Source: Laccaria trichodermophora
Taxonomy: Eukaryota > Basidiomycota > Agaricomycetes > Agaricales > Hydnangiaceae
Length of the DNA stretch: 64,000 nucleotides
Direction of reading: 5' to 3'
Assembly (NCBI GenBank): GCA_018417955.1
Contig: JACTVC010000020.1
Location: 620,001-684,000 of the forward strand
Part shown: positions 11,357 to 22,600 of the stretch, one piece after another
Layout of the letters: each line of letters begins with the position of its first letter
Position numbering within the stretch: position 1 is the first letter of the stretch
The notes under the pieces: model-generated
The model's database searches: none
The model's input: only the letters and a program-made list of their open reading frames with translations
What the model was told of the DNA's origin: nothing
Translations under genes and position numbers: made by a program

Positions 11357-12621
11357 GCTCCTGTGTCAACATAGAAAGGGAGATCGTCAAGGGAGATAGG
11401 GGTGCGCTTGTTGGTCTGGATTGGAGCAATTTCTGATAGGGCAGCTAGGTCAAATTCTTTTGTGTGATTGTTCCAATCAATAGTTGTCTTTGGCTCCTCC
11501 TCAAGTGCTAACCATCCACTCCACTCGATCTCCTCCATTGTGCTGGGAAGTATGGAATTGACAGAGTCCGTTGCCAATCTGGCAAACTCTGGTTTCATGT
11601 TGTTTGTGGGGGATGAGATGTTGCCAGGGTCAACGTGGATGATGAATGCCTTCCTGTTGGAATCCTTTAGATTAATGGCAACTTTTCCAGTGCTTGAGCT
11701 GGATTTAGTATTGTTCCCCCCTGTGCGGTCCCTAATGCACACATCTTTTGACTCTTGGATCGTCTTTCCTGCCATCCCCCCTCCTGGTGAGATGCAGTAG
11801 AGGCTTGTGTGGCCAGGACGTTTGCAGTTGCTGCAGATCAGGGTGTTTGAAGATTTCACTTTAGATGTGCAAGCAGTGAGAGCGATGTCAGATGATTTGT
11901 CTGCTGTGGCATGGAGAGTTTGTTCGCTCTCAAGATAATGATGGATGTCCTTTGAGGTATATGGTTTTTCCGTTGTCGAGGCACATAGGTCATGTAGGAT
12001 GCTGGAGCAAATGTGGGGAAAATCTTCAAGAGAGTTGATGATGGCTATGCATTGGAATAAATCGACAGTGAACTCTCCCATTGTGAATGCTTGATCTACC
12101 GCGTCACATACTTCACGGCATGTTTGAGGGAGTGGCATACCTTTCTTGCACTTTACATTAAGAGCTGTGCGCAAGAGATCCACCTGCCTAATTGGCCCCT
12201 CATTTAGGTGTTGAACCTTTAATGTGTCCCATGCTGCCTTGGCACCCTTTGCCATGTCGAGTTCCGCCTCATCGTCGTCAGATATGTTCATGGCAATGGC
12301 TGTGTACACAAAGCGATCGTTCTCAATCCAGTTTTCATGGGTGTGTGGTTTGGAGCTGATGGAGGGCTTTGTCTTCTCTCCAAGGATGTAACTGAGTAGG
12401 CCATTGATGGCAAGGTAATGTACCATGTCTTTGCTCCATTTCTTATAGTTTGACTTTAATTTGTCAAGTTTTTCGCCAGCAAAAACATTGTTTGGGTGAG
12501 TGAGGGCAATAGAAGGATGAAGAGCATCTGCTTTGAGCAGTGCTGCATTGAAGGAGGGATTAGTGGCAGTGATGGATTCCTTCAGCGCCATGATGAGAAG
12601 TAGACAAAGGAAGTTTGACAT
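11357..12621 (-). pseudogene. Copia-1 gag and start of protease
   Basis: An open frame of about 420 codons. It has an N-terminal UBN2-type gag region (WSKDMVHYLAINGLLSYIL, then a DTLKVQHL block). A retroviral zinc knuckle follows (CSNCKRPGHTSLYC, C-X2-C-X4-H-X4-C), and the protease signature FYVDTGA comes at the end, where the fold-back element cuts in. Start candidates are the Met at 12621 or the one at 12591. The frame is intact up to the insertion. Because the protease is split, the element cannot make an active polyprotein. Confidence 0.85.
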
Positions 12622-12699
12622 GTCTAATTGACATGTTCGTTATGCATCTGATGTGACAAGATGAAATCTAGGGTTAGGTTCTTCAGTCACTACATGTGA

Positions 12700-12715
12700 C
12701 TATAGGCCCATAACC
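12700..12715 (-). other. Copia-1 primer binding site
   Basis: Immediately after the 5' LTR the minus strand reads GGTTATGGGCC. This is complementary to the anticodon region of initiator tRNA-Met, the half-tRNA priming used by Drosophila copia. Copia-2 has the same site at 35731. Confidence 0.7.
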
Positions 12716-13014
12716 TGTTGAATCTAGACCCTGGATGATAAGGTAAGGAACTCAGTCTCGGTATAACAGACTCTATTAGGATCTGTGTACCTAGATGATA
12801 AGGTAAGGAACTAGGTACTATGAGTAACAACGTCGTAAGTAGAAGATAGAGTGGCTCACCTCAGTCTCGGTATAACGGACTGAGGTGCCCCAATACTACT
12901 GTGTCTCTATATACTATGTAAGATAATGAGCCACTGATGTAAGAAAGAGATAAAGGAAAAAGGAATAAAGAAAAGATGTAACTGCATGTTCACAGTGTCG
13001 TGATTATCACAACA
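12716..13014 (-). repeat. Copia-1 5' LTR
   Basis: The 299-bp LTR read on the minus strand begins TGTTGTGATA and ends ATTCAACA, directly next to the primer binding site. Its first 229 bp match the truncated 3' LTR at 253-482. Confidence 0.85.
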
Positions 13015-13868
13015 GACCACAGGTATGCCAGAATACTATGGTCATCTACATGAGGATGCCAGGTATATGAGAGCCAAGATAGAGCCGAGGTTGGGTTAGG
13101 GAAGGGGGAGTTTTTTGAGCCATCTCATGGGGCAGGATGGCAATGGAGAAAGAGCTGACGGCTGAGGAGATGAGCGTTGGGAATGGGTTGGCAGATAGTT
13201 CTGGACTGTGCTTTGCCTTCTGCCCACATATTTCGTGTCAGAGAAATACATAGAGTGGGAGAATGGAGGAGGCAGGTGTGAGGGGATGGGGTCGAACAGA
13301 TGCTCAATGGGTAAAGTGCTGCTCTGATCAGGCTTCTTGCCCATCATTTTGTTTCACTTCAGATTATCCCTTCAGGAAGATTCGCTTTTAGTGGCAGGAG
13401 GGTCGACATTGATGTTTAGCCTATTGTTTTCTGTCAGAGAAGTGGGCTGCTATTCAAACTGTTAAATGTGAGTCAGAGAGATATATAATAGTGGTGAGGA
13501 AACAGAAGGTCTTACAGCGAAAGTTCTCAGAGGGGATTTTGATCTTGAACTGCACTGAGCCCATACTTCAAACACCGAGGGGCCCTGCTGAATTTCATCT
13601 CAACACTTGCTGCAGCCAAGAGGCGCAGATTTAAGGGGTGTTTTCAGGTGAACCGGCAAACTGTAATCTCGCAGGGTTTGGTCACAAGAGTTGGCTTGGT
13701 GAGAGTTGACGTGGGTCTGCCTATGTCAGTACTTGAGAGCAACATTTTTGGGGCATGATACATGGAGTTTCATCCCCCAATTGGGATTCCGACAAGGAAT
13801 TCTCACTACTGATCTACAACACATTTCATCTCCATCAACTATGACAATTACCCGACCTATCGACATCT
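13015..13868. other. No gene recognised
   Basis: About 850 bp between Copia-1 and the NACHT pseudogene. I see only short open frames without domain motifs and no terminal repeats. It may include the promoter or 5' exons of the NACHT gene. Confidence 0.4.
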
Positions 13869-15566
13869 TTGGCCCTTGAAACTTTCTTAGTCTTCATATT
13901 CCACCATGTCATTTCACTCATGCCATCTTCCTCCATAGTCGCATTGCTGCCAAACGCCATCAGAACCACCATATTTGGAGGACAGTTCATAAACGCTGGC
14001 TGCAATGTTAACCTTCATCCCCCTGCAGGTACATCAAAGTTTTACAATCCCTCAATATCACTAATATACTGGATGGCATCTAGATCTAGCAAGCTTGCTT
14101 AGGCCTGTCAGCAATGCTACACATACTTGTGCAGGTCAGGTTGCTCGATGTGATCCTGGAACTCGTTTGGACGTGATTGCACAGATCCGACAGTGGTTTG
14201 ATGGCCATGATAATGATAAGTGAGCTGTTGTCTGCTGGCTCAATGGACCAGCTGGCTATGGAAAATCGGCATTGGCACAGACAATTGCTGAGTGCTATGT
14301 TGCAGAGGGTCGCCTTCTAGGGAGCTTCTTCTTTTTGTGAGGGGCTAGCAAATGCAGCCATATATCTCGCCTGATTCCTACTCTTGCCCATCAAATCTCT
14401 CTTACTGTTCCTGGCACAAAGCTATTGATTGAAAGTGCTCTTCAAGATAACTCTGGTTTGCTAGAGTCAACTGTCTCTTTGGCTCACCAACTTCAAAAGC
14501 TCATCATAGAGCCAATCCATCCCAACACTTCACAAGTCTCCTATAGCTCTGAAGATGTCTCCTGTTTTGTAAAGAAACAGATTGTTGTCATTGATGCTCT
14601 TGATGAGTGTGATGACAAAGCTGCAATGGAAGACTTCATTGATGTCTTGCTCAGTGCATCTTCTCGGGGGACTTATCTTCCTTTCCAGATTCTCCTCACT
14701 AGCAGGGTAGAGGAACATATTTGAAAAAAATTTGATAGTTCTAAAGCTCAATTTTTACACCATCTGGAGCTGCAGAACTTTGATACTCATCTGGACATCA
14801 AAGTATATCTTCAAAGGGCATTTGATTGCATCTATGATGAAATCAGCGAATTATGCAGAGAATAACAAAGCCCTGGCCATCACCTGGAGATCTTACTGCA
14901 CTTCTTGACAAGGCTGGCAGGTCATTTGCATTTGCCACTACACTGATCCAATGTGTTTGTGGAGATCGCATGCCACACAAGGCCTTGCAAAAACTTCTAG
15001 GATCAGAAGTTAATGGTCTGGATTCACTCTATGAACAAGTTTTCTCCTCTGCTTCCAGGACAAAAGACCTCCATCAGATTCTTGGAACAATTATGGTTCT
15101 GAATGATAGCAAGTCTATTTATTTTCTCAGCTCCCTCCTCTCTCTCCAGCATGAGGAGGTCATTTGTGAGCTTTTACAAGTGCAGTCCATTTTGAAAATT
15201 CCTGGAGATGATAATGAGCCTATTATGCTCTATCACACATCTCTCCAGGATTTTCTGACTATCAAATCATGATCAAAGCAATATTTCATTGATTCTCCTC
15301 TGCAACACCTTCACCTAGCTATCCACTGTTTGCAGCATCTGGCTAGATACCCTTCAAAAGACTTTTTTGAGGGTGATGTGGCTGACTATGCTTGCTTTAA
15401 TTGGCCATACCATATTGTTTCAGGGTTTGAAGACCAAAAATCAAAAGTGGATAAAAGGATTATGACCTCTTTGGTAACTCTTATTCAAAATTTACTGACT
15501 TTTCAGGGTAAGACATGGTATAATACCATGCTGACTGCTGAACATCACAAGAAGAGCTGGCCATGA
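13869..15566 (+). pseudogene. NACHT-type STAND NTPase (NLR-like) pseudogene
   Basis: Fragments in order match a fungal NLR-like protein. There is a short N-terminal motif TTIFGGQFINAG (about 13960), then a Walker A WLNGPAGYGKSALAQTIAE (about 14240-14300) and a Walker B IVVIDALDECDD (about 14580-14620). A sensor-like ILLTSRVEEHI and winged-helix-type sequence (YHTSLQDFLT, about 15235) follow, then a HLARYPSKDFFEGDVADYACFNWP segment. In-frame stops at about 14221, 14338 and 14721 plus frameshifts break it, and the sensor repeats expected at the C-terminus are missing. Family members act in the cytoplasm as nucleotide-driven switches in heterokaryon or xenorecognition responses. This copy is non-functional as read. 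Confidence 0.8.
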
Positions 15567-15956
15567 AACTTCTTGAAATATGGAACAGTTTTGTTTGAGG
15601 TCAGTTTTTGCAATTCTCAGATAATCACCATACTCTTAACAATTGCAGAAATCAATTGTTATGAAGGGTTTGCTACAGTCATTTGAACAAACTATCAATT
15701 TCTTTCAAGTAAGAGTTTTTTAATAGAGTATGTTTGCCAATTTATCAACATCTTCCAACAGATAGTAAGTAACAAGAGAATAATACTGCTCAAAAGTTGA
15801 TTTTTAAGGTTAATAGGAGGTATGTAGAAATGAACTGTGACTAAAAGGTATCAAAATAAAATATTGACCTATTTTACAGGATGTAAGCTGAAACAAAATA
15901 ATATGTTATTGCCAGTGGGGTTTACTTTAGTTAATGTTCAAAGTGTATAGACCTCT
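15567..15956. other. No gene recognised
   Basis: AT-rich sequence between the NACHT relic and the O-methyltransferase relic, with no motif or terminal repeat that I can support. Confidence 0.4.
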
Positions 15957-16240
15957 GAAGGTACGAAAATAGGTGCCCAATTTGCTATTGGGATGGCCGG
16001 GTGGAGTGATGCTGTCAAATCAAATGCTATCATGCAAGGTTAAAGTGAAAATACAAGACTTGTTTCTGTTTATGTCAATACTAATGTTCTGCAGTCAACA
16101 GTGCACCCATGGGGAGAACGTTTTGGTCAAGGCACTTTGGTTTGTGACGTGGGCAGTGGGATTGGAAACGTAACTACTCTGTTGGCCAAATGGTTCCCAA
16201 CTTTGCAACTGAAACTAGCAAGGAATGAATATTGGCCATG
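15957..16240 (+). pseudogene. O-methyltransferase copy A, 5' fragment
   Basis: The frame reads GAQFAIGMAGWSDAV. A probable intron (donor near 16040, CTAAT branch, TTCTGCAG acceptor near 16092) follows, then HPWGERFGQGTLVCDVGSGIGNVTTLLAKWFP. The latter is the SAM-binding glycine-rich motif of class II plant/fungal O-methyltransferases. The following DLPE-type motif is missing, so a short deletion has occurred. The N-terminal dimerisation part is absent upstream. The fragment stops at the CCATG target duplication of the giant LTR element and resumes at 27142. Confidence 0.75.
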
Positions 16241-16608
16241 TGTAACGGTGTGCTAGTATAAGCTACTCTTGCGTGACCTAGGATCATCGTATTTACTTCT
16301 GTTTACTTCTCACTATATAGTGTCGCTTACAAAATAAATAACACACTTTGCAACCACATCATATATTACATGTGGACGGAGTCACCCCTTTTCTGTACGG
16401 CTAGGCAGCCTTATGCCTCCCCTCCGGGATACAAGAGTCCTGCGCCGGGTGACCGCGCCCCAGTTCCTGGGTCACAGGATAAACTACACGTGGTACCGCT
16501 TTGCGGCACCACGTTACGAACTCTTTCACGCGTACCACGAATATTCTCCGCCGCCATCTCGCACTCGCGCCTTCGTCAAGAAGTCCCGAATCGCCCTACG
16601 GTTTCACA
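16241..16608 (+). repeat. 5' LTR of giant-ORF element
   Basis: A 368-bp TG...CA repeat. It contains a TATA-like CACTATATAG (about 16310) and an AAATAAATA stretch (about 16332), consistent with promoter and poly(A) signals. The giant ORF begins at 16370, inside the LTR. Confidence 0.93.
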
Positions 16609-19600
16609 ATGGTGGGGGCACCGCGGACTTCATCAAGATGAAGTCCCAGAGTGCAAAGACTCGGAGAAACTACATAAGGCAAGTCTGATTGACAGATCCT
16701 GTCAACTCATGACACCTTCCAGAATTCCCAACTCCCAAGTAAACCTAAACCCTAACACAGGCGAGAAAACCGTTGTCCACGCCTCGCATGATGCTCCCAC
16801 ATCCTCGTTAGCGCGAATATCCGCTGCTTTCGAGGGCAACAACTCTGCCTCTCCCTTCCCCACATTAGCGTGGATACCCGCTGCGTTCGAGGAACATGAC
16901 TCGGTTACGACAGACAACGGCTCACAGCCTCCAAAAACCCTAACGACACCAAAGAAGCAACCTCTCCCACCCGACACGAGCTATGCCCACTGCAGTTGTG
17001 CGAGGAACTGCCCTCGCCAGGTCCTTGAAAGCCAAACGATCGTACCCCTAGAGAAATTTCCATTCCGTCAATGCCCTATCGACTACACAAACCCTCGATC
17101 GTGCAAAGACACCAACCCAGTCAGCCAATCCACTCTGGAGACCTCGTTAGCGCGAATAATCGCTGCTTCTGAGGGCAATGATTCAGCTATGACAGACGAC
17201 GCCTCTTCACTTCCCCTATCCATGTTAGCACGTACATCTGTAGCTTTCGAAGATAACACCTTAGCCATGACAGACGTCGACCCTACACCGTCTCTACCCA
17301 CGTTAGCGCGTACATCCGCTGCTTCCGAGGGTAACCACCCAAATCCGATGGATGACCTCTTCGTGCCTCTTACATCCAACATTTTGGAGGGTGATGAAGT
17401 AGCTATGAGGAACTATGACTCGGTGCCTCCCATGCTCGCCACAGCATTCTTATCGACGGCTGTATCACTGGAGGAATTCCCTTCCCGTCATCGCCCTAAT
17501 CACCAATTGCCACCATTTAAACCAGGCGTCTGCGGGCAGATCACTTCGTTGTCCTATTCGACGAAATGGACAATCTACCCTTCCGATGGCGACCGCCATA
17601 AGATCGAATTCCGCAATACCAACCGTTCTACTAGTCACGAAATCGTAGCGTCAATAAGGTCTAGGGAAAGGGGGAAGGGAATGTCGATGACAGAAGAGCC
17701 TGGTATTGAAGTCGATTCTCCCTCTTGTAGTAACCCCATACTCTCGAAAGCGCGAACACCCGCTGCTTTCAAGAGCAATAGTTTGACTACGATGGACAAC
17801 GACTATACTCTTTCCATACCCATGTTAGCGCATATGCCCGCTGCTTTCGGGGATAACGACCCAACCATAATACCCTTTAAGGAATCCTCACTCTATCAAT
17901 ACCCGAGCATTGACCCAGCCAACCAATTCATCCCGGAAAGCTCGTTAGCGCGAAACCCGGCAGCCTCCAAGGACGAGACGACAGACTATCAAACTACCCT
18001 AGCCATTCCTAGACCCTTGGTAGCGCGACTGCCCGCAGCTTATGAGGGTAATCACCCAGTTACAAAGGACGACCACCCCATACCCTCCATACCTGCGATA
18101 GCGCGACTACCCATTGCTTTCGAGAGTAATCTCTCTGTTACAATGGATGACAACTTTACGGCTTCCTGCCCCGTGATAGCGCGATTGCTCGCTGCTCTCG
18201 AGAGCGACAATCTGACTAGGATAAATGACGGCTCTTCAACCTCCATATCTACAATAACACGAACATTCGCCATTTCCGAGGGTAACGATGTGGCTACGAC
18301 AGACCGTGGTTCCAGCTCTTCTGTAACCATGGCGTCATCAGAGCGACTGGAGAGTAGTCCTCCAAATTCTCTGGAACTATCAAGCATGGAAGACATCACT
18401 AATGGATGCTCAATGAATCCGGCTCTCCCCATCAACTCAAGCTCCGCCCGTTGCGATTACTGGTCCTGCTGCCGCCTGCAAAGCCCTGTTAACAAGAATT
18501 TACCCGTGCTGGCGACCCAAGTAATGGTGGCGTCGAAGGAATTTCCACCCTGTCAACGCCCTCATCACCAATCGCCTCCTGTTAAACCTGGCGGCCACCA
18601 AACCAGTGTGATTACCCTCTTGGATCAAGCCGCCTCTAAAAGGGCGAACTCATTACCTGTGCTCATAGAGAAAGGTGCGAACAAAGTGTTCGCCACTCGT
18701 AAGGGCGCAGACAACCTGAGCAACAGCGTCAGTGTCTCATACTATCCAGCTAATCATGATTTCGTGATGCTGTCAATGCCTAGAAGAGAAAAGAGAAAGG
18801 GAGCAGCAATGAAAGAGGAACATGTTTCTGATGCCGCTTACCTCTGGGACAATAGTCCTTCATCTCCATCTGACCATACACTTTTGGAATGGCGCTCGCT
18901 GTTCAAGCTCGGTCAGGCAGATCTATCCTCGAATTCCGCAGCTGTCCAATACGTGAATATGTTGTCTGTGCTCAGTAAAGACACGACTAAGATTCTCGCT
19001 ATTCTGGAGAGCGCGAACAACTCTAAAATGATTGCTCCCCGCAAGATGACGCGAAGGCCCTGGTCCACCAATGTGAACCTACTCATTATCCTCCATGCAG
19101 CATCCCAATTTAAGATTAGGTTCAACAAAAATCAGTCGTCTTTACGGAGCCGAACTGATAAAAAGGACGAGCTGGAAATAACGTCGGTAGAACACAAGAG
19201 CACAACTGAATCTCATGCGGCTCCACAGGATTCTAAACTCACTTCCCCTTTCAATAACAATTCTATGTGCATATCCCAGCCCGAGTCGACGAGTTCCCAC
19301 GTCCTAGACGATATGGGAATGTGCCCGAACCCCGTCGCTCCGCTAAGCATGAATTACTTACCTGTCCTCGGCAAGGGTGCAATTAATCTACTTGCTGCTT
19401 TCACTAGCGCAGTCAATCATAGTCCCAAACCGACCACCTCGAGTAAGATGAATCAAAGGTCTTCGGCTATGGGCGCGACGCAGCTCGCTGCCTTGAGACG
19501 AAGTCCATGGAGACTAACGTTAGACCTTGCTCGAACAACCATGAAGAACGATAACAATCAGAAGAAGTTCACGGAATTGAGATTCAAGGGGGATGAAAAC

Positions 19601-22600
19601 CAGATGCTCCCCTTTTGTCAGACCAGAGCGAGAAATGAGCCTTACAACACTCGACGAAAGCATGAGAGTTCATTCAAGTTTAGTGCGGTCCTCGAGGACA
19701 ATGAGGAGGTCAAGGATCTATTCGACTTGGCGAATCCTACTACCGCTCCAGTGAAACACTCTCCTGGACTCTTTGGCTCCACCATGAATGATAATGTTCT
19801 GTTTTCATCAAGCTTGTTGAACGAATCACTCCTAAATCAAATGAAAGACGAATGTGATCGGTCAAGAAATACTATTGAGTTAGTATACGTAGCTTTGGAG
19901 GTACACTGTTGGGAACACTTGGACGTAACTAAACGAAATTCAGCCAGCCAAGACATCAGTTTGGAGATCCTAGCCAGATGTATCAACCTGATCTTCTCTT
20001 ATGAAGTCGAACATAACCAACTGCTAGAACCTTCCCAAGTAGTTGCGACCATTCATGTAGTCCTACGAGCCCTAGAAGAATTCGTTCCGGATCATCAGAT
20101 TACCTCTTCGCAGTCGCTGACTACTCAAACAAGTCGAGCCAGAACTCCCCCACTCAACCTAGTGTTACGAAATTATCCGGCTAAGACCTCCAAACGCTTA
20201 GTACAGGAAACCAACACACTTTCATGGATGCATGAAGTGAATTCCGATCAGAGGACCACCGGCTTCCACGAACCGACAAGAGTACTATGGCTATTCATCC
20301 CTGGTAGCAGAACTATTAGGAGACAAGTTGGGAAGCTCTTCGCCAAACTGGAGTACTCCGATGAAATACTGAAGGACTTGCAAATCCTGAGAAAGCTTAC
20401 TACTCACCAACCATGCCGAACACAGAATTCGAACAAGGGAGCCGAATTAGACACTACTAGAAAATCGCCAACCCGCTCCGCGAAACTGAATTTTACACGA
20501 AGTTTTACTTTGAGTAAAGGACAAGGCGTCAGGAGGGCTCCAACACAGTGGCCGGAAGTAACGATGGCAAAAGAATCTGTCGTGAGGAGGCTTCCGGTGT
20601 GGACGGCAACCTCGAATGACAGCTCGAGGACGGTAGCTCCTCGTGACAATGATAATGAGCTCAGGGTGCCTGCTGCGTACAGAACGCGCATATCAAGCCC
20701 TAAGACATGCAGTCGCTCTTATCAGTTTGAAAGTGATCTATCGCGCATCCTACTTGCTGCGAAGATAGTCCCAAGGGTAACAAAAGAAGCGAACCTTATT
20801 CGTGAAACCAAAACCAATACTAGAGCTTGGCGAGCTGGGGGGATAAAAGCTAGGAACCTTAAATCTAGTCTCAATCGGCCGTTCGAAGATAGCTTCTTAC
20901 ACGATAACCCCAAGTGTTCCCCTCGAAATCACCCTCGTTTTCGGAGTACTCTTCCGAAGGCTCCTAATGCACCGTTAAATTGGGGCCCCAAGGAGGTAGA
21001 AGTAGTCGATACCCCATGCTCAGAGAAGTGGGCGGAGGCGGAGCCCTATATTCCTGTTTATGAAGAAGACGAGGTAGCGAAAACGTCTGCCCCTCTTTCG
21101 TCGAGAGAGGACTTTGAAACTGCATGGGATCGAAACGTCCTCAGTTACCCTACCAGATACGGCAGAAAGTTAATAGGAGGGTCCATGGGGCGCGAGTTAT
21201 CCGCAGCCTCGGTCCAGAATATCCATAGAGAATTTGTAATTCAGATCATACCTGCCAAGATGCGAACCGTCGACTACGAGAAGGCAGTAAGCTCTACAAA
21301 GCCGAATAAAATTAGCAAAAAGGAATACGTAAGAGATAGAGCCTTGGACGACTCCTTTGATCAACCCTATCCCTTGCAAAACGTGGCGGTTCGCGTGACT
21401 TTCAATGGTATAGGCAAAAGGATAGTAAAAAAAACTGTTGTAACCCATACTATTCCATCCCATCGATGCGTAAGAGCGGTCAAGGTTATCAGATTCCTGC
21501 ATGCCATCATTGTAATGGACGACGACTCACCCCTAGACGAAGAAATTCTCGACAACATAATTCAAGGTTTAGCGGCCATGAAGAATCTAATGGCGGCTAC
21601 TCCTAAGTATGACGTCGGCTTTGAAAGCGAACATAACGAATCTCGAGAACCTAAGACGTCGGTGGGTTCAAGAGATCTGTTAAGTGATGACAAGAGTGGG
21701 ACAATAGATCTTGAACCCAGAACTCCTGAGGAGTATCGAGAAGGGTTATCGGAGAGGTTACGCAGCAATGCTACAACTTTCGGAGTTAGCCGTCACATAG
21801 GGTACATAGACGCGCGAGTCCTCATACTGCTGCTCCTCAACGCCCAACCAATCCCTGAACCAAAATGCGGTGCCTCACTCGCAAGAGAAGAAATCATAGA
21901 TCGACAGCGTGGGACTTGGATTGGAAGAGGAGTAATCAGACCATCCACCCACTCCGAGTCAGGGAAATGCTTAGAGCCTAGCACAAAACCTGTGCTCGAT
22001 GAACTCTCTATGTCTCGACAGTCGGAGATCACGCAGGTGTTATTGAGGGCACGGACAGCGCCACCTTCCTTGGACCATTCAGCTGACACTCAGTTGGCTT
22101 TGCGTTACCCGTCAAGACTACAAGTTCTGACCCCGTTTCTATTGCTCGTCGCATTCGGATTTCGCAAAAACCGGCTTGAAATCAAATCATTAAATGAACG
22201 GGGGGCTACTCTGGATGAGGATTCTGTCCGACTAATCACCTACTGGAGCAGAACGGCGTTGAGATCGACTGAATGCAATTACGACGCCATAGGTCATGAA
22301 ACCCTTGCCATGAAAAGGAATCTCGTGGAATACGCTGCCCTACTAGTCGGGGCGCGAGCTCACGAACACGCCAATCGTCGAGAGGCAGCGTGGGGGGCAG
22401 TGATTACCGCTCACCCAGACCTCAGGATTGTACGCCGAGCAAGTCGGGTCTGCTCTATTGATAATCCTCTATCATGGCTAATACGAAGCAACTATCAAAT
22501 AGCAACGTGGAGAGTGGTGCCTAGGATTGTACGCCAAGCAGAACAAAAAGAAGTCGCCGTACCAACTAACCCCGCTGCCCTAGCTGCAAATAGGGCGCGA

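Larger units (their letters stand above)
253..13014 (-). mobile_element. Copia-1: Ty1/Copia LTR retrotransposon, decayed, with three nested DNA transposons
   Basis: Read on the minus strand the order is 5' LTR (12716-13014), primer binding site (12700-12715), gag (from 12621), protease, integrase, reverse transcriptase, RNase H (ending near 523) and a truncated 3' LTR (253-482). Integrase before reverse transcriptase is the Copia order. The coding part is cut by three insertions: 1615-2635, 2806-5564 and 7696-11355, each flanked by its own target duplication. For the latter two the pol or protease frame resumes correctly across the insert. The LTRs differ at several sites and frameshifts are present, so it is older than Copia-2 and probably dead. 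No flanking 5-bp duplication is visible because the 3' LTR is truncated. Confidence 0.9.
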
